Source of the DNA: Streptomyces aidingensis
GTDB lineage: Bacteria; Actinomycetota; Actinomycetes; Streptomycetales; Streptomycetaceae
Length of the DNA stretch: 64,000 bases
Reading direction: 5' to 3'
Assembly: GCF_900112355.1 (NCBI RefSeq)
Contig: NZ_FOLM01000003.1
Location: 316,274 to 380,273 of the forward strand
Part shown: piece after piece, positions 46,809-55,056 of the stretch
Layout: each line of letters starts with the position of its first letter
How positions within the stretch are numbered: the first letter of the stretch is position 1
The notes under the pieces: generated by a model
What the model was told of the DNA's origin: nothing
The model's input: only the letters and a program-made list of their open reading frames with translations
Database searches by the model: none
Position numbers and translations under genes: made by a program

Positions 46809-47956
46809 GGATTTCCCCGTTCCGTGCTCAGGCACCGCCGTGCCGGGGTGTCGGGATCGTCCAGCCACACATACTGCTCGTGCGGGGTGACGGTCATGCC
46901 CAGCCGGTCCAGCCCGGGGCAGTCGCGCTGCCGCCAGGCGTGCAGCAGCCGCTCGGCCCGGTCCCACAGATCCCGTGGACCGCACTGCGTCACCCGGTCC
47001 GCCGTCACCTCGGCGCACGAGCCGGCGGCGCTGAGCAGCCAGGTTCCCTCGCCGGTCGGCCAGGGGGAACCGCCGACCAGATCGTCGAGCAGCACCTGGA
47101 GGCCCGGCGCCGGATCGAGCAGCGGGCCCGGATCGGCGGTGAGTTCCCGCCGGCGCGGCGGGGGCGCTCCGGCGGTGGCCGGGCAGGTTCCGGCGCCCGG
47201 TGCGCCCGGTGCGCCCGGTGCGCCCGGTACGGTTCGCGGCGCGGGAAGCGGCGCGGGCGGCTGTGAGCGCAGCGGCATGAAGCCGCACTCGTCGTGGAAG
47301 GTGCCGCGGGCCGTGCCGTCCTGGCGGACCGTGAGCCGGACCAGCCGGCCCAGCCCGTTGCAGGGCAGCACGATGATCCCGCCGGGACGGACCTGCTCCA
47401 CCCAGGCATAGGGAATACGGTGATCGACTCCGGCGGAGATGTGCAGCCGGTCGAACAGCTCGATGCCGGGCAGGCCGCCGGCGGCGTTCCCGACCACCAG
47501 CCGGGGCGTCAGGCCGCAGGAGGAGAGATTGCGTTCCGCCACGGCGGCCAGGGAGGGATCGATCTCCATCGAGGTGACCCGTGCGGGGTCCCCGGTGAGC
47601 ACGGTCAGCAGCCCGGCCGTCCAGCCGGTGCCGGTGCCGATCTCCATCACCCGGTCGCCCGGGCGCGGGTCCAGATGCCGCAGAAACGCGGTGACCAGCA
47701 GCGGACTCGACGCCGAGCAGGTCGGTTTCCAGAACCACCGGGCGGCGTTCTGCTCCGTCAGCTCGATCCGTCCCTCGTCGAGCTGGGTGACGATCACCGT
47801 GTCCGAGTACACCGCCTCCCACCAGGCGTCCGGATCGCATTCCCGGTCGATCCAGTAGCCGCCCGGAGTTCCTACCGGAGAGGCCCATGCCCGGGGCGGG
47901 ATGAAGCGGTGCCGCGGCACACTGACCAAGGCGGCGGCGATGTCTGCGGCTCCCAC
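46805..47956 (-). CDS. Orphan isoaspartyl-O-methyltransferase-like (TgmC-type) methyltransferase
   Basis: A 383-residue PCMT-fold enzyme. The N-terminal substrate region (SVPRHRFIPPRAW, then ECDPDAWWEAVYSDTVIVT) and SAM motif I (VMEIGTGTGWTAGLL near 104) are clear. The C-terminal domain (DLWDRAERLLHAW) matches the graspetide-cluster methyltransferase at 59,849, which has the same length, but this one has no ATP-grasp ligase or precursor beside it. A linker contains a four-times repeated GAP unit. GTG 47956 follows GAAGG. Its partner may be encoded elsewhere. Confidence 0.82.
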   Translation of the reverse strand: MGAADIAAALVSVPRHRFIPPRAWASPVGTPGGYWIDRECDPDAWWEAVYSDTVIVTQLDEGRIELTEQNAARWFWKPTCSASSPLLVTAFLRHLDPRPGDRVMEIGTGTGWTAGLLTVLTGDPARVTSMEIDPSLAAVAERNLSSCGLTPRLVVGNAAGGLPGIELFDRLHISAGVDHRIPYAWVEQVRPGGIIVLPCNGLGRLVRLTVRQDGTARGTFHDECGFMPLRSQPPAPLPAPRTVPGAPGAPGAPGAGTCPATAGAPPPRRRELTADPGPLLDPAPGLQVLLDDLVGGSPWPTGEGTWLLSAAGSCAEVTADRVTQCGPRDLWDRAERLLHAWRQRDCPGLDRLGMTVTPHEQYVWLDDPDTPARRCLSTERGNP

Positions 47957-48141
47957 GTGGCCTTCCCCTTTCGGAGTCCGACCTGGGGCGTCACGGTAGG
48001 GGCGGCGCGCGAGACGCGGCAACGGCGCGCGGTTGCACGACCCGGAGGCAGACGGTGCACGTCCGCCGCCCTGTCCGGGCCGGGGCGGCTCGGAGCGGCC
48101 CTGGAGCGGGCCGGGCGGGGGCGTGCCGGGCGGTGCCGCGG

Positions 48142-48795
48142 TCAGGCTCCCGGCTTCCCGGCGGAGCCGGAGATGTGGGTGGCGGCGGGGGAGGGCACCC
48201 GCGTCTCGGGAAAGGAGAACTTCTCCAGCGCGGTGATGCGGAAACCGGCCCGGGTGATGGCCGCGGCGGTGTCCCGGCCGGTGTGGCAGCCGCCGCACAG
48301 GTGCGGCCAGACGGTGGCGTCCACCAGCCGCTGCACCCGCCGCATGCCGGCCGTATCCGCCCGCACATGCTCGAAGAAGCGCAGCCGGCCGCCCGGTCTG
48401 AGCACCCGGAACAGCTCGGCCAGCGCGGCGTCCTGGTCCCGCACCGAGCACAGCACCAGGCAGGCCACCGCGGCGTCGAAGGCGGCGTCGGGAGCGGGCA
48501 GACGCTCCGCCCCGGCGGCCACCGTCTCCACCGGGGCCGGGCACCGGGCGGCGGCCCCGGCCGCCATGGCCCGCAGCCTCGGCTCGGGTTCCACGGCCAC
48601 CACCCGCCGCACCCCGGGCGGATAGTGCGGAAAATTCAGGCCGTTGCCCGCGCCGATCTCCACCACTTCGCCGGACAGCCCCGCCAGCAGCCGCCGGCGG
48701 TGCTCACCCATGCCCGCCCGCTCCAGCGCCGGGCCGCCGACGCGGGAGTAGAAGCGGGCGAAGACGGGCCGCCGGCCCGGGGTCCGCTGCACCAT
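48142..48795 (-). CDS. Class I SAM-dependent methyltransferase (UbiE/METTL7-like)
   Basis: A 217-residue methyltransferase with motif I VVEIGAGNGLNFPHY, motif II VVAVEPEPRLRAMA, LVLCSVRDQDAALAELFRVL and LRPGGRLRFFEHV in the core, and a HLCGGCHTGRD segment near the end. The CGGCHTGRD region is typical of the METTL7-like group, which methylate thiols or other small acceptors. Codon use is normal. It stands alone between two other methyltransferase genes without coupling. Confidence 0.88.
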   Translation of the reverse strand: MVQRTPGRRPVFARFYSRVGGPALERAGMGEHRRRLLAGLSGEVVEIGAGNGLNFPHYPPGVRRVVAVEPEPRLRAMAAGAAARCPAPVETVAAGAERLPAPDAAFDAAVACLVLCSVRDQDAALAELFRVLRPGGRLRFFEHVRADTAGMRRVQRLVDATVWPHLCGGCHTGRDTAAAITRAGFRITALEKFSFPETRVPSPAATHISGSAGKPGA

Positions 48796-48859
48796 GCGTC
48801 CAGCCTACGGACCGGCGGCGGCCCGGCAGCGGACCCGCGGCTTGGTGCCGCCGCGCGGG

Positions 48860-49759
48860 TCAGGCCGTCTTGCGCGCCAGGCCGCCGAAGATGATCATCC
48901 CGCTCTCGTCCAGGGGCTCCCGCACCGGCTCGTCCGGGCGCCACAGCGGCAGCGCGACGACGCCGGGCTCCACCGGCTCCAGCCCGTCCAGGAAGGCGGT
49001 GATCTCCTCCTGGCTGCGCATCTTCCCGCGGCCCAGGGAACGCACCAGGTTCTCCTCCAGCGCCTTGGCCTCCGGGATGGTGTTGCAGAAGTGCGAGAGG
49101 AGAAGATGGCTGCCGGGCGCCAGACGGCCGGTGTACGCCTTGACGATGCCGGCCGGGTCCTCCTCGTCCAGGATGTGGTGGAGGACGGCCACCATCAGCA
49201 GGCCGACCGGCCGGGAGAAGTCGATGAAGCCCTCGACCCCGGGGTGGCCCAGCACCTTGGCGGGGTCCATCAGATCGGCCAGCAGCACCCGGGTGCGGCT
49301 GTTCTGGGCGAGCAGGGCCTGGCCGTGCGCCAGCACGATCGGGTCGTTGTCGACATAGACCACCCGGGCGCGCGGGTTGACCTCCTGGGCCACCTGGTGG
49401 GTGTTCTGCGCGGTGGGCAGCCCGGAACCGAGGTCCAGGAACTGGTCGATGCCCTGCTCGGCCAGATGACGGACGCCGCGGACCAGGAAGTCACGGTTGA
49501 CCCGCGCGCTCCGGATCGCCACCGGATTGATCTTGAGGGCGGCCTCCAGCACCTCGCGGTCCACCGGATAGTTGTCCTGGCCGCCGAGGGCGGCGTCGTA
49601 GACCCGGGCTATGGAGGGCTTGCTGGTGTCGATCTCGGGGATCTCGTAGCCGAGTTCGGCGTCCGCCCAGCTCCAGTCGTAGTCGGGCTCCTGCTCCTGT
49701 GACGCTGCCCGGTCCTGGTCGTTGACCGAGTTCTCCGCACGGTCGGCGTTGTCAGCCAT
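48860..49759 (-). CDS. DUF574-type SAM-dependent methyltransferase
   Basis: A 299-residue protein of the Methyltransf_19 family, abundant in streptomycetes. It shows the family's opening DTSKPSIARVYDAALGGQDNY, then NRDFLVRGVRHLAEQGIDQFL, DLGSGLPTAQNTHQVAQ, VVYVDNDPIVLAHG, and PVGLLMVAVLHHI. Some members sit next to secondary-metabolite or XRE genes; substrates are unknown. The first 30 residues are an acidic, Gln/Asn-rich extension. ATG 49759 has only a weak ribosome-binding site. Confidence 0.92.
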   Translation of the reverse strand: MADNADRAENSVNDQDRAASQEQEPDYDWSWADAELGYEIPEIDTSKPSIARVYDAALGGQDNYPVDREVLEAALKINPVAIRSARVNRDFLVRGVRHLAEQGIDQFLDLGSGLPTAQNTHQVAQEVNPRARVVYVDNDPIVLAHGQALLAQNSRTRVLLADLMDPAKVLGHPGVEGFIDFSRPVGLLMVAVLHHILDEEDPAGIVKAYTGRLAPGSHLLLSHFCNTIPEAKALEENLVRSLGRGKMRSQEEITAFLDGLEPVEPGVVALPLWRPDEPVREPLDESGMIIFGGLARKTA

Positions 49760-49872
49760 GGTGAATCCGCCCCTTCGACGCCCTGTCAGCCGGCAGGGGC
49801 AGTCTCGCACGAGTACGCGGCGGGACGACAACAACGTTCTGCAAACAACGGATTGTCGGCCGCGCCGAGTTG

Positions 49873-49906
49873 GGCCCGGCCGTCCGGGGCTGAGGACGGC
49901 CGGGCC
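49873..49906 (-). terminator. LPMO gene terminator
   Basis: Perfect 13-bp stem (GGCCCGGCCGTCC with GGACGGCCGGGCC) around an 8-base loop, 10 bp beyond the LPMO stop codon. Confidence 0.8.
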
Positions 49907-49915
49907 GGCGGGACG

Positions 49916-50602
49916 TCAGGAGAAGGTGACGTCGCTGCAGAAGTAGAAGGACTGGTCGAGATGGCTGGCCTGCCAGATCGTGAACACGACATGGTGGCCC
50001 GAGCGCCCGGGGGCGCTGATGTTCAGATCGGTGTACTCGGCCGGGGCGTAGGCGCCGGTCTGGCGTACCAGTTCCAGATCGCCCCAGGTCAGCGGCTCGG
50101 TGGCCGGGTCATAGCCCTGCCGGGTGACATAGACGCGGTAGTAGTCCGCGCCGTGCCACGCCTGGTCCCACAGCCGCAGGGTGAAGTTGCTGCCGACCGG
50201 GGTGGTCTTCCAGGGGCCGGGAGTGTCCATGGAACGGTAGCGGCCGTACCAGGTGAGCCCGGCGCTGCACAACTGCCCGTCCGGCAGCGCCGCCTGGTGA
50301 TTGCCGGCGACGCCTTCCCGGTACAGGCCGTTCCAGTTCCACATGGCGTTGGTGTCGTCCTGCCATGCCTGCCAGCACATCGGGTCCTGCTGCTGCATGG
50401 CCGGGTTCTGGAAGTCGCTGCCCCAGCGCAGCCAGCAACCGTAGTTGCGGGAGGCCGGGTCCACGGCCGAACCGTGTGCCGACGCGGCGTCCGCCCAGGG
50501 GATCAGCCCGAGCAGCGCGGCGAACAGCACGGCCAGCGCGCGCAGCGTCCAGCGGGGTGATAAGGCCAGTTCCTGGCCGTTGGCACGGGTTTTCGCGAGC
50601 AT
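49916..50602 (-). CDS. Lytic polysaccharide monooxygenase, AA10 family
   Basis: A 228-residue secreted copper enzyme that oxidatively cuts crystalline cellulose or chitin. After a signal peptide (LAVLFAALLGLIPWADAASA) the mature protein starts with His (HGSAVDPASRNYGCW), which forms the histidine brace with a second His, probably in DQAWHGADYY or GRSGHHVVFTIWQ. The C-terminus FYFCSDVTF is typical. There is no carbohydrate-binding module. GTAGGAG precedes ATG 50602. A CebR-type box and a second motif shared with the rhamnogalacturonan lyase lie upstream. Confidence 0.95.
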   Translation of the reverse strand: MLAKTRANGQELALSPRWTLRALAVLFAALLGLIPWADAASAHGSAVDPASRNYGCWLRWGSDFQNPAMQQQDPMCWQAWQDDTNAMWNWNGLYREGVAGNHQAALPDGQLCSAGLTWYGRYRSMDTPGPWKTTPVGSNFTLRLWDQAWHGADYYRVYVTRQGYDPATEPLTWGDLELVRQTGAYAPAEYTDLNISAPGRSGHHVVFTIWQASHLDQSFYFCSDVTFS

Positions 50603-50638
50603 TGCGGCTCCTACTTCCGGTGTGGGGGAGTCCGGATA

Positions 50639-50652
50639 CGGGAGCGCTCCCA
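50639..50652. promoter_or_regulatory. CebR-type operator (13/14 match)
   Basis: CGGGAGCGCTCCCA differs from the consensus TGGGAGCGCTCCCA only at the first base. It lies 37 bp upstream of the LPMO start codon, a position suited to repression. Confidence 0.8.
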
Positions 50653-50685
50653 GATGGCGGGATTCGTACCCTCGGCCAGAGGGAT

Positions 50686-50697
50686 TGAAACGCTTCA
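50686..50697. promoter_or_regulatory. Shared 12-bp motif TGAAACGCTTCA
   Basis: One base different from the motif at 40,306; both are preceded by gggat. Lies 84 bp before the LPMO gene, on the far side of the CebR box. Confidence 0.5.
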
Positions 50698-50799
50698 GTC
50701 GGTGCCTTTTCGTCTCGGCCCGGACGCGTCCCCGCGACGGGGCCCGGACCGGGCCCGGTCCGGGAGGAATCCGGACCGGGCCCGTGGGAGGGGAGAGTG

Positions 50800-52572
50800 C
50801 TACAGGATGGCGGCGGCGTGCTTGACCATGCCCTTGGCGGTCTTGGCGTCGGCGAAGACCCCGACCGCGGTCATGTGCCACTCGCCGGAGAACTGCCGGA
50901 CCAGCTTGCACAGGATCAGGCCGGTGCGCGGCTCGGACTGGGTCAGGTCGTAGCGCGCCAGCTCACTGCCGTCCTGGGCGTCCAGCAGGCGGCAGTAGGC
51001 GCGGGCGACCGAGGTGAACTTCTGGCCGCTGAACGAGTTCACCGTGAAGACCAGCCCGGACACCTCCGGCGGCAGCTTGGCCAGGTCCACGCCGATGGCC
51101 TCGTCGTCGCCCTCGCCATGGCCGGTCAGGTTGTCACCGGAGTGCCGGATGGCGCCGTGGAAGATCCGCTGCTTCATGAACCAGCAGGTGTCGAGCTTGC
51201 GGCGCTGGGAGTCGAAGGCGATGACCGAGGCGTCCAGATCGATCCGGCCACCGTGCATGGCGGGCTGCCAGCCGAGACCCATCTGCACCCGGGACAGCGG
51301 CGGCTGGCCCGCCTTCACCAGGGACACGGCCTGGTTCTTGACCAGGCTGACCGGTGACGCGCCCAGGGCCATCACCCCGCCCGCCGGAGCGCCCGCCCCG
51401 GGAGCGTGCGGCCCGGGGGCCTGCGGCTGGGCGGGCGGTGCGCCGGCCCAGGCCGGACCGGGACCGGGACCGGGACCGGGACCGGGACCGGGCGCGGGCT
51501 GGGGCGGTGCGGTCTGCGGCCCCGAGGCCCAGGCCGGGCCGGGCGCCGGCATCGGCCCGCCGGTGCGGGGGTCGGGGGGCGGGGGCGCGGTGTGCGGACC
51601 GCTCTGGGCCGTACCGGGCCAGGGCGGGGGCGCGGCGGACGAGGAAGGCGGGGCCGGCTGCGGATTGGCGGCCCAGGCGGGCGTGCCCGAACCCGGAGCC
51701 GGAACCGGGCCGGAGGTGCGGGGATCGGGGGCGCCGGGCGCGGGCTGGTGCGGCTGGTGAGGCGGCGGCGGGGTGTGCGGGCCGCTCTGCGGGCCGCCGG
51801 CCCACTGCGGCGTCGCCCCGGTCCCCGCCGTGGGGATCGCGGGCTGCGTCTCGCCGGCCCAGGCGGGCGCGGGCGCCGGCTGCGGCGGAGTCCCCTGCGG
51901 CGGAGCGGCCCCCGGGCCGGTTCCCCAGGCGGGGGCGGGCGCCGGTTCCGGCGCGCCGGGCTGCGGCCCGGGGGCGGGCGCGGGCGGCGCGGCGGCACCA
52001 CCGGACGGGAGCGGCGCCGCCGGAGCCGGAGCGGGCGCCGCAGCCGGAGCCGGCAGGGGCTCGGGCTCCTCCTCCTCTTCCACGGCCACACCGAAGTCCA
52101 TGGCGATCCCGGCCAGGCCGTTGTCATAGCCCTGGCCGACCGCGCGCAGCTTCCAGGCGCCCTGCCGCCGGTAGACCTCCACCACGATCAGGGCGGTCTC
52201 CACGCTCAGCGCGGGCGGGGTGAACACCGCGAGCACCGTGCCGGTCGCCGCGTCCCGGACCGTGGCCGTCGGCTCCATACCGGCGAACGGGCCGCCGCCG
52301 TCCAGGCTGGCGGTGACGACCACCTTCTCGATGTCCGCCGGCACCTCGGCCGTGTCGACGGTGACACAGTCGGGACCGGACGCCGAGGCCGGGCGGTGCT
52401 GCACGCCCGGCCCCTGCGGCTGGTTGTAAAAGATGAAGTCGGCGTCGGAGCGCACCTTTCCGTCCGCCGCGACCATCAGGCCGGAGACGTCCAGCGGCCG
52501 GGGCGCGGTGACCTCCACACTGACCAGTTGTACGGGCAGCGGGATGTTCGCGCCCGGCGTCATCGTCGTCAT
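50800..52572 (-). CDS. Two-domain TerD protein with proline-rich linker
   Basis: A 590-residue cytoplasmic protein of the tellurium/stress-response TerD family, whose domains bind calcium. The first TerD-like domain spans about residues 1-170 (GANIPLPVQLVSVEV, DADFIFYNQPQ, KVVVTASLDGGGPFAG, AVGQGYDNGL and the acidic EEEEEPEP). The second is at about 400-590 (SLVKAGQPPLSRVQMGLGWQP, DLDASVIAFDSQRR, FTVNSFSGQKF). Between them are some 210 residues of Pro/Ala/Gly, including a six-fold GP run (51,460-51,492). ATG 52572 is chosen; ATG 52563 is possible. Such proteins join Ter complexes with phosphoribosyl-type enzymes, none of which is here. Confidence 0.9.
   Translation of the reverse strand: MTTMTPGANIPLPVQLVSVEVTAPRPLDVSGLMVAADGKVRSDADFIFYNQPQGPGVQHRPASASGPDCVTVDTAEVPADIEKVVVTASLDGGGPFAGMEPTATVRDAATGTVLAVFTPPALSVETALIVVEVYRRQGAWKLRAVGQGYDNGLAGIAMDFGVAVEEEEEPEPLPAPAAAPAPAPAAPLPSGGAAAPPAPAPGPQPGAPEPAPAPAWGTGPGAAPPQGTPPQPAPAPAWAGETQPAIPTAGTGATPQWAGGPQSGPHTPPPPHQPHQPAPGAPDPRTSGPVPAPGSGTPAWAANPQPAPPSSSAAPPPWPGTAQSGPHTAPPPPDPRTGGPMPAPGPAWASGPQTAPPQPAPGPGPGPGPGPGPAWAGAPPAQPQAPGPHAPGAGAPAGGVMALGASPVSLVKNQAVSLVKAGQPPLSRVQMGLGWQPAMHGGRIDLDASVIAFDSQRRKLDTCWFMKQRIFHGAIRHSGDNLTGHGEGDDEAIGVDLAKLPPEVSGLVFTVNSFSGQKFTSVARAYCRLLDAQDGSELARYDLTQSEPRTGLILCKLVRQFSGEWHMTAVGVFADAKTAKGMVKHAAAIL
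51456..51494. repeat. Hexanucleotide tandem repeat (ccggga)
   Basis: About six copies in a row inside the TerD linker, coding Gly-Pro repeats. It is prone to slippage in whole codon pairs, so linker length may vary between strains. Confidence 0.7.
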
Positions 52573-52797
52573 GGCCCCCACCGTACGACAAACACCTCCT
52601 GGCCAGCCCTCGTTTCGCGGCGCCGCCGCGGCCGGCCGGCCGGGGTGCCCGGGGCCGCCGGCCCGGAAAGCGGTACGGTACCCGGGCGTTTCTACTCAGG
52701 CGGCGCAGGGCCGCGGCGGGCGATGATGCGGACAGCAAGCCACTGATCATGAACCACCGGCGCCGCCCGCCCGGCGCCCGAACCGGAGGATGACCAC

Positions 52798-53526
52798 GTG
52801 CTCAGCGCCGCCGCCCGCCGGATTGTCCCGCTGCTCGGCCCGCTGCGGGTGACCGCCGACCCCGGGGCCGTCGTCCCGCCGGGCAGCATCGTCGCCGCCA
52901 ATCACACCTCGCTCGCCGACCCGGCCGTGGTGCTGGCCGCCCTGCACCGGCTGGGTGTGCAGCCGGTGGTCATGGCCGCCGCCGGCCTGTGGCGCGTCCC
53001 GGTGCTGGGGCGGCTGCTCACCCGCGGCGGCCACATCCCGGTGCGGCGCGGCACCGCGCAGGCCGCGGCCTCGCTGGACGCCGCCGCGGCTGCCCTGGCC
53101 GACGGGCGGGTGATCCTGGTCTACGGCGAGGGCGGCCTGCCGCGCCGGGTGGACGTCGCCGAGGCGCCGCCCGGAGCGTTCCGCAGCGGCCCGGCCCGGC
53201 TGGCACTGGCCACCGGCGCGCCGCTGGTGCCGCTCGGCCAGGCCGGGGCCCGCCGGATCAGCTCCGGCCGCACGGCCAAGCAGCTCGCCGGAGTGCTGAC
53301 CGCCCCGGTCCGCCGGCCGGCCCTGCACGTGCATCTCGGCACCCCGCTGACCCTGTCCGGCGATGTCCCGGCCGCCACCGCCCAGGCGCATGCCGCGGTG
53401 ACCGCCGCCTGGCGCACCGCGGCCGGCCGGGCGGCCCCCGGCCCGGCCCCGGAAACGCGGAGGACCCCCGGCTCGGCGGGGGTCCTCCGGGGCGGGGACG
53501 GCGCAGGCGGTGCGCGGGCTCAGTAG
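52798..53526 (+). CDS. Lysophospholipid acyltransferase (PlsC-like)
   Basis: A 242-residue membrane-associated 1-acyl-glycerol-phosphate acyltransferase. The catalytic motif NHTSLADP (NHx4D) lies near residue 36, followed by IPVRRGTAQAA (motif II), the glycerol-phosphate-binding YGEGGLPRR (a variant of the usual EGTRS) and PLVPLGQAGA. The variant third motif may mean a different acyl acceptor, for example in menaquinol or acyl-lipid pathways. GGAGG precedes GTG 52798 by 8 bases. A strong hairpin sits inside the last codons. Confidence 0.87.
   Translation: MLSAAARRIVPLLGPLRVTADPGAVVPPGSIVAANHTSLADPAVVLAALHRLGVQPVVMAAAGLWRVPVLGRLLTRGGHIPVRRGTAQAAASLDAAAAALADGRVILVYGEGGLPRRVDVAEAPPGAFRSGPARLALATGAPLVPLGQAGARRISSGRTAKQLAGVLTAPVRRPALHVHLGTPLTLSGDVPAATAQAHAAVTAAWRTAAGRAAPGPAPETRRTPGSAGVLRGGDGAGGARAQ
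53459..53488. terminator. Strong hairpin inside the plsC 3' end
   Basis: A perfect 11-bp stem (GGAGGACCCCC with GGGGGTCCTCC) and 8-base loop lie within the last 25 codons of plsC and just beyond the stop of the convergent PPOX gene. It probably ends transcription of both; if so, the tail of plsC is inefficiently expressed. Confidence 0.7.
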
Positions 53527-53951
53527 CCGCGGACCCGGGTGACGTCGATCCGCAGCGGGACGGCGAAGGCCTCGCCGAACTTCTCCCGGCTGCCGGTGAC
53601 GGCGCTCATGGCCTGGCCGTACTTGTCGGTGTATGCCGGGTGCTCGTGCGGCGGCGGCGCGCTCCCGGCGCGGCGGGCGCGGCCCCGGAAGACCACGATG
53701 TCCTGGCCCTCGCGGTCGCTGTTGAAATGCAGCGAGACCTGCGGACGGGCCGCGATGTTGGCCAGCCGCCCGGCATCGGTGCGGTTGTAGACGAGGAAGC
53801 CACCGTCCTCCCACAGGAACCACACGGGGTTGGGCTGCGGGGTTCCGTCCGCTCCGACCGTGGTGAACCAGACGACGCGCTCGGCCGCCAGCCGTTCCCG
53901 CACACGCCGGCCGAAGGAGGTGTCGGGACCGGGAAGCACAGTGTCTGACAT
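53520..53951 (-). CDS. PPOX-class flavin/F420-dependent enzyme
   Basis: A 143-residue split-barrel protein like Rv3369-type F420-binding oxidoreductases. It has RERLAAERVVWFTTVGADGT, PNPVWFLWEDGGFLVYNRT, ARPQVSLHFNSDREGQDIVVF and the end VPLRIDVTRVRGY. These proteins bind FMN or F420 at a dimer interface and reduce small molecules. ATG 53951 is chosen at the start of homology. This is the last gene before the tRNA-Leu island. Confidence 0.9.
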   Translation of the reverse strand: MSDTVLPGPDTSFGRRVRERLAAERVVWFTTVGADGTPQPNPVWFLWEDGGFLVYNRTDAGRLANIAARPQVSLHFNSDREGQDIVVFRGRARRAGSAPPPHEHPAYTDKYGQAMSAVTGSREKFGEAFAVPLRIDVTRVRGY

Positions 53952-54060
53952 GCCGTCACCGTAGCCCGGAGAGCGTCGCTCACCGTGCACATCCGCTGAC
54001 CCGGCGTTGCGCCACGGCCTGCGCCGCGGCGGACACGATCATTTGCGTGCCGGTCGCGGC

Positions 54061-54142
54061 GCTGGTCACGGCGGACCCCTGGAAAACAGAAAAACCCCAG
54101 GTCGACTGGGGTCTCTGGTGGTGTCCGAGGGGGGACTTGAAC
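54061..54142. repeat. Left direct repeat (att site; partial tRNA-Leu 3' end)
   Basis: 82 bp nearly identical (one A indel) to 61,325-61,405. It contains the terminator stem ccccaggtcgactgggg and the last 25 or so bases of tRNA-Leu, from the T-arm loop to CCA, but not the rest of the tRNA. It marks the distal end of an integrated element. Confidence 0.85.
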
Positions 54143-54298
54143 TCTTCTCTCGGACACCGCCTCATCAGGGCTCTGGCCTGCGGAAAGGGTGCCGCTGACG
54201 ACCCTGCCGAGCGGCCAGTCGTACCCGCTGGTTCCTCGGTGTTTCCGGCTGTTCCCGGGTGCTACTGGTCACGCGCTGGTCATGGAGCCGGCCGGACC

Positions 54299-54538
54299 TC
54301 ACACGTATGTGAGGCGCAGCACGGTGACCGTGACGATGCGGTTCGAGACCAGGTACATGATCTGCCCGGTCCGGCCGAAGTCCCAGTACCAGACCTCATC
54401 CATCCCCTTCTTGCCCTTCTTGAAGGGGTTGCGCTTCATCTCGCCCAGCGCCTTCTCCAGCTCCTTGCGCCCTGATGCGGGGAGGGAGTCGCGCTGGCGG
54501 GCCGCCTCCGTGACGAAGCGGATCTCGTACGTAGCCAT
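54299..54538 (-). CDS. RelE/ParE-like toxin
   Basis: A 79-residue protein with the RelE fold pattern: YEIRFVTEAARQRDSLPAS, then the helix RKELEKALGEMKRNPF, then strands WYWDFGRTGQIMYLVSNR and VTVTVLRLTYV. Members cleave ribosome-bound mRNA or inhibit gyrase. ATG 54538 lies two bases after the stop of the upstream gene, the usual antitoxin-then-toxin order. The catalytic residues of this branch are not fixed, so the target is uncertain. Confidence 0.75.
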   Translation of the reverse strand: MATYEIRFVTEAARQRDSLPASGRKELEKALGEMKRNPFKKGKKGMDEVWYWDFGRTGQIMYLVSNRIVTVTVLRLTYV

Positions 54539-54540
54539 AC

Positions 54541-55056
54541 TCAGGGTTCTTCCCCCGAACCGGCGAACACAGACTCGTCCCCGGCCTCGATGCGGCGGAT
54601 CATCTCCCGGTCGATGGCGGCATGCTCGGGGTTGGCCTTCCGGCAGGCCGGCGTCCACCAGTGATGGATCACCTCGAGCAGGCGGCGGTGGTCGAAGGTC
54701 CGCTCGGCCACATCCGCGGCGCCCGTGAAGTCCAGCTCGAAGCGCACCCGGTCATCGGGGGACAGGGCGGCGAACACGGCCGGGCCGGTGCGGTCCACCC
54801 ACCGTGTGGGGTCCTGCTGCGGGCGCTGTGGCCGCCGGGTGATGGTCGCGTCCTGCTGGGAGCGGAACCGGTCCGCGTCAGCGGCGTCCTGGTCCCCTCC
54901 GGCCAGCACCCACCACTCCCGGACCACCTCGGCAAGCGGCTCCACCTCGTATGTGAGCCGTACGCCGGCCAGGGCGAAGGAGAACCGGGCCTCGAACGTC
55001 TTGCGATCGTCCGCGGACAGGGTTCTGTGAACCCATGCTCCGTCCAAGGTGCTCAC
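54541..55056 (-). CDS. Putative antitoxin with duplicated DUF6247-like unit
   Basis: A 171-residue cytosolic protein directly upstream of the RelE-like toxin. It contains two copies of a 45-residue unit: VHRTLSADDRKTFEARFSFA and AEVVREWW in the first half, and VFAALSPDDRVRFELDFTGA and LEVIHHWW in the second. The unit resembles streptomycete DUF6247. Position suggests that it neutralises the toxin, but I cannot see a DNA-binding domain. GTG 55056 is preceded by GGAAGGAT. Confidence 0.65.
   Translation of the reverse strand: MSTLDGAWVHRTLSADDRKTFEARFSFALAGVRLTYEVEPLAEVVREWWVLAGGDQDAADADRFRSQQDATITRRPQRPQQDPTRWVDRTGPAVFAALSPDDRVRFELDFTGAADVAERTFDHRRLLEVIHHWWTPACRKANPEHAAIDREMIRRIEAGDESVFAGSGEEP

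Noticed and set aside
54007..54198. 63-residue frame across the left repeat
   Set aside because: It reads through the tRNA fragment and terminator and has no coding character.
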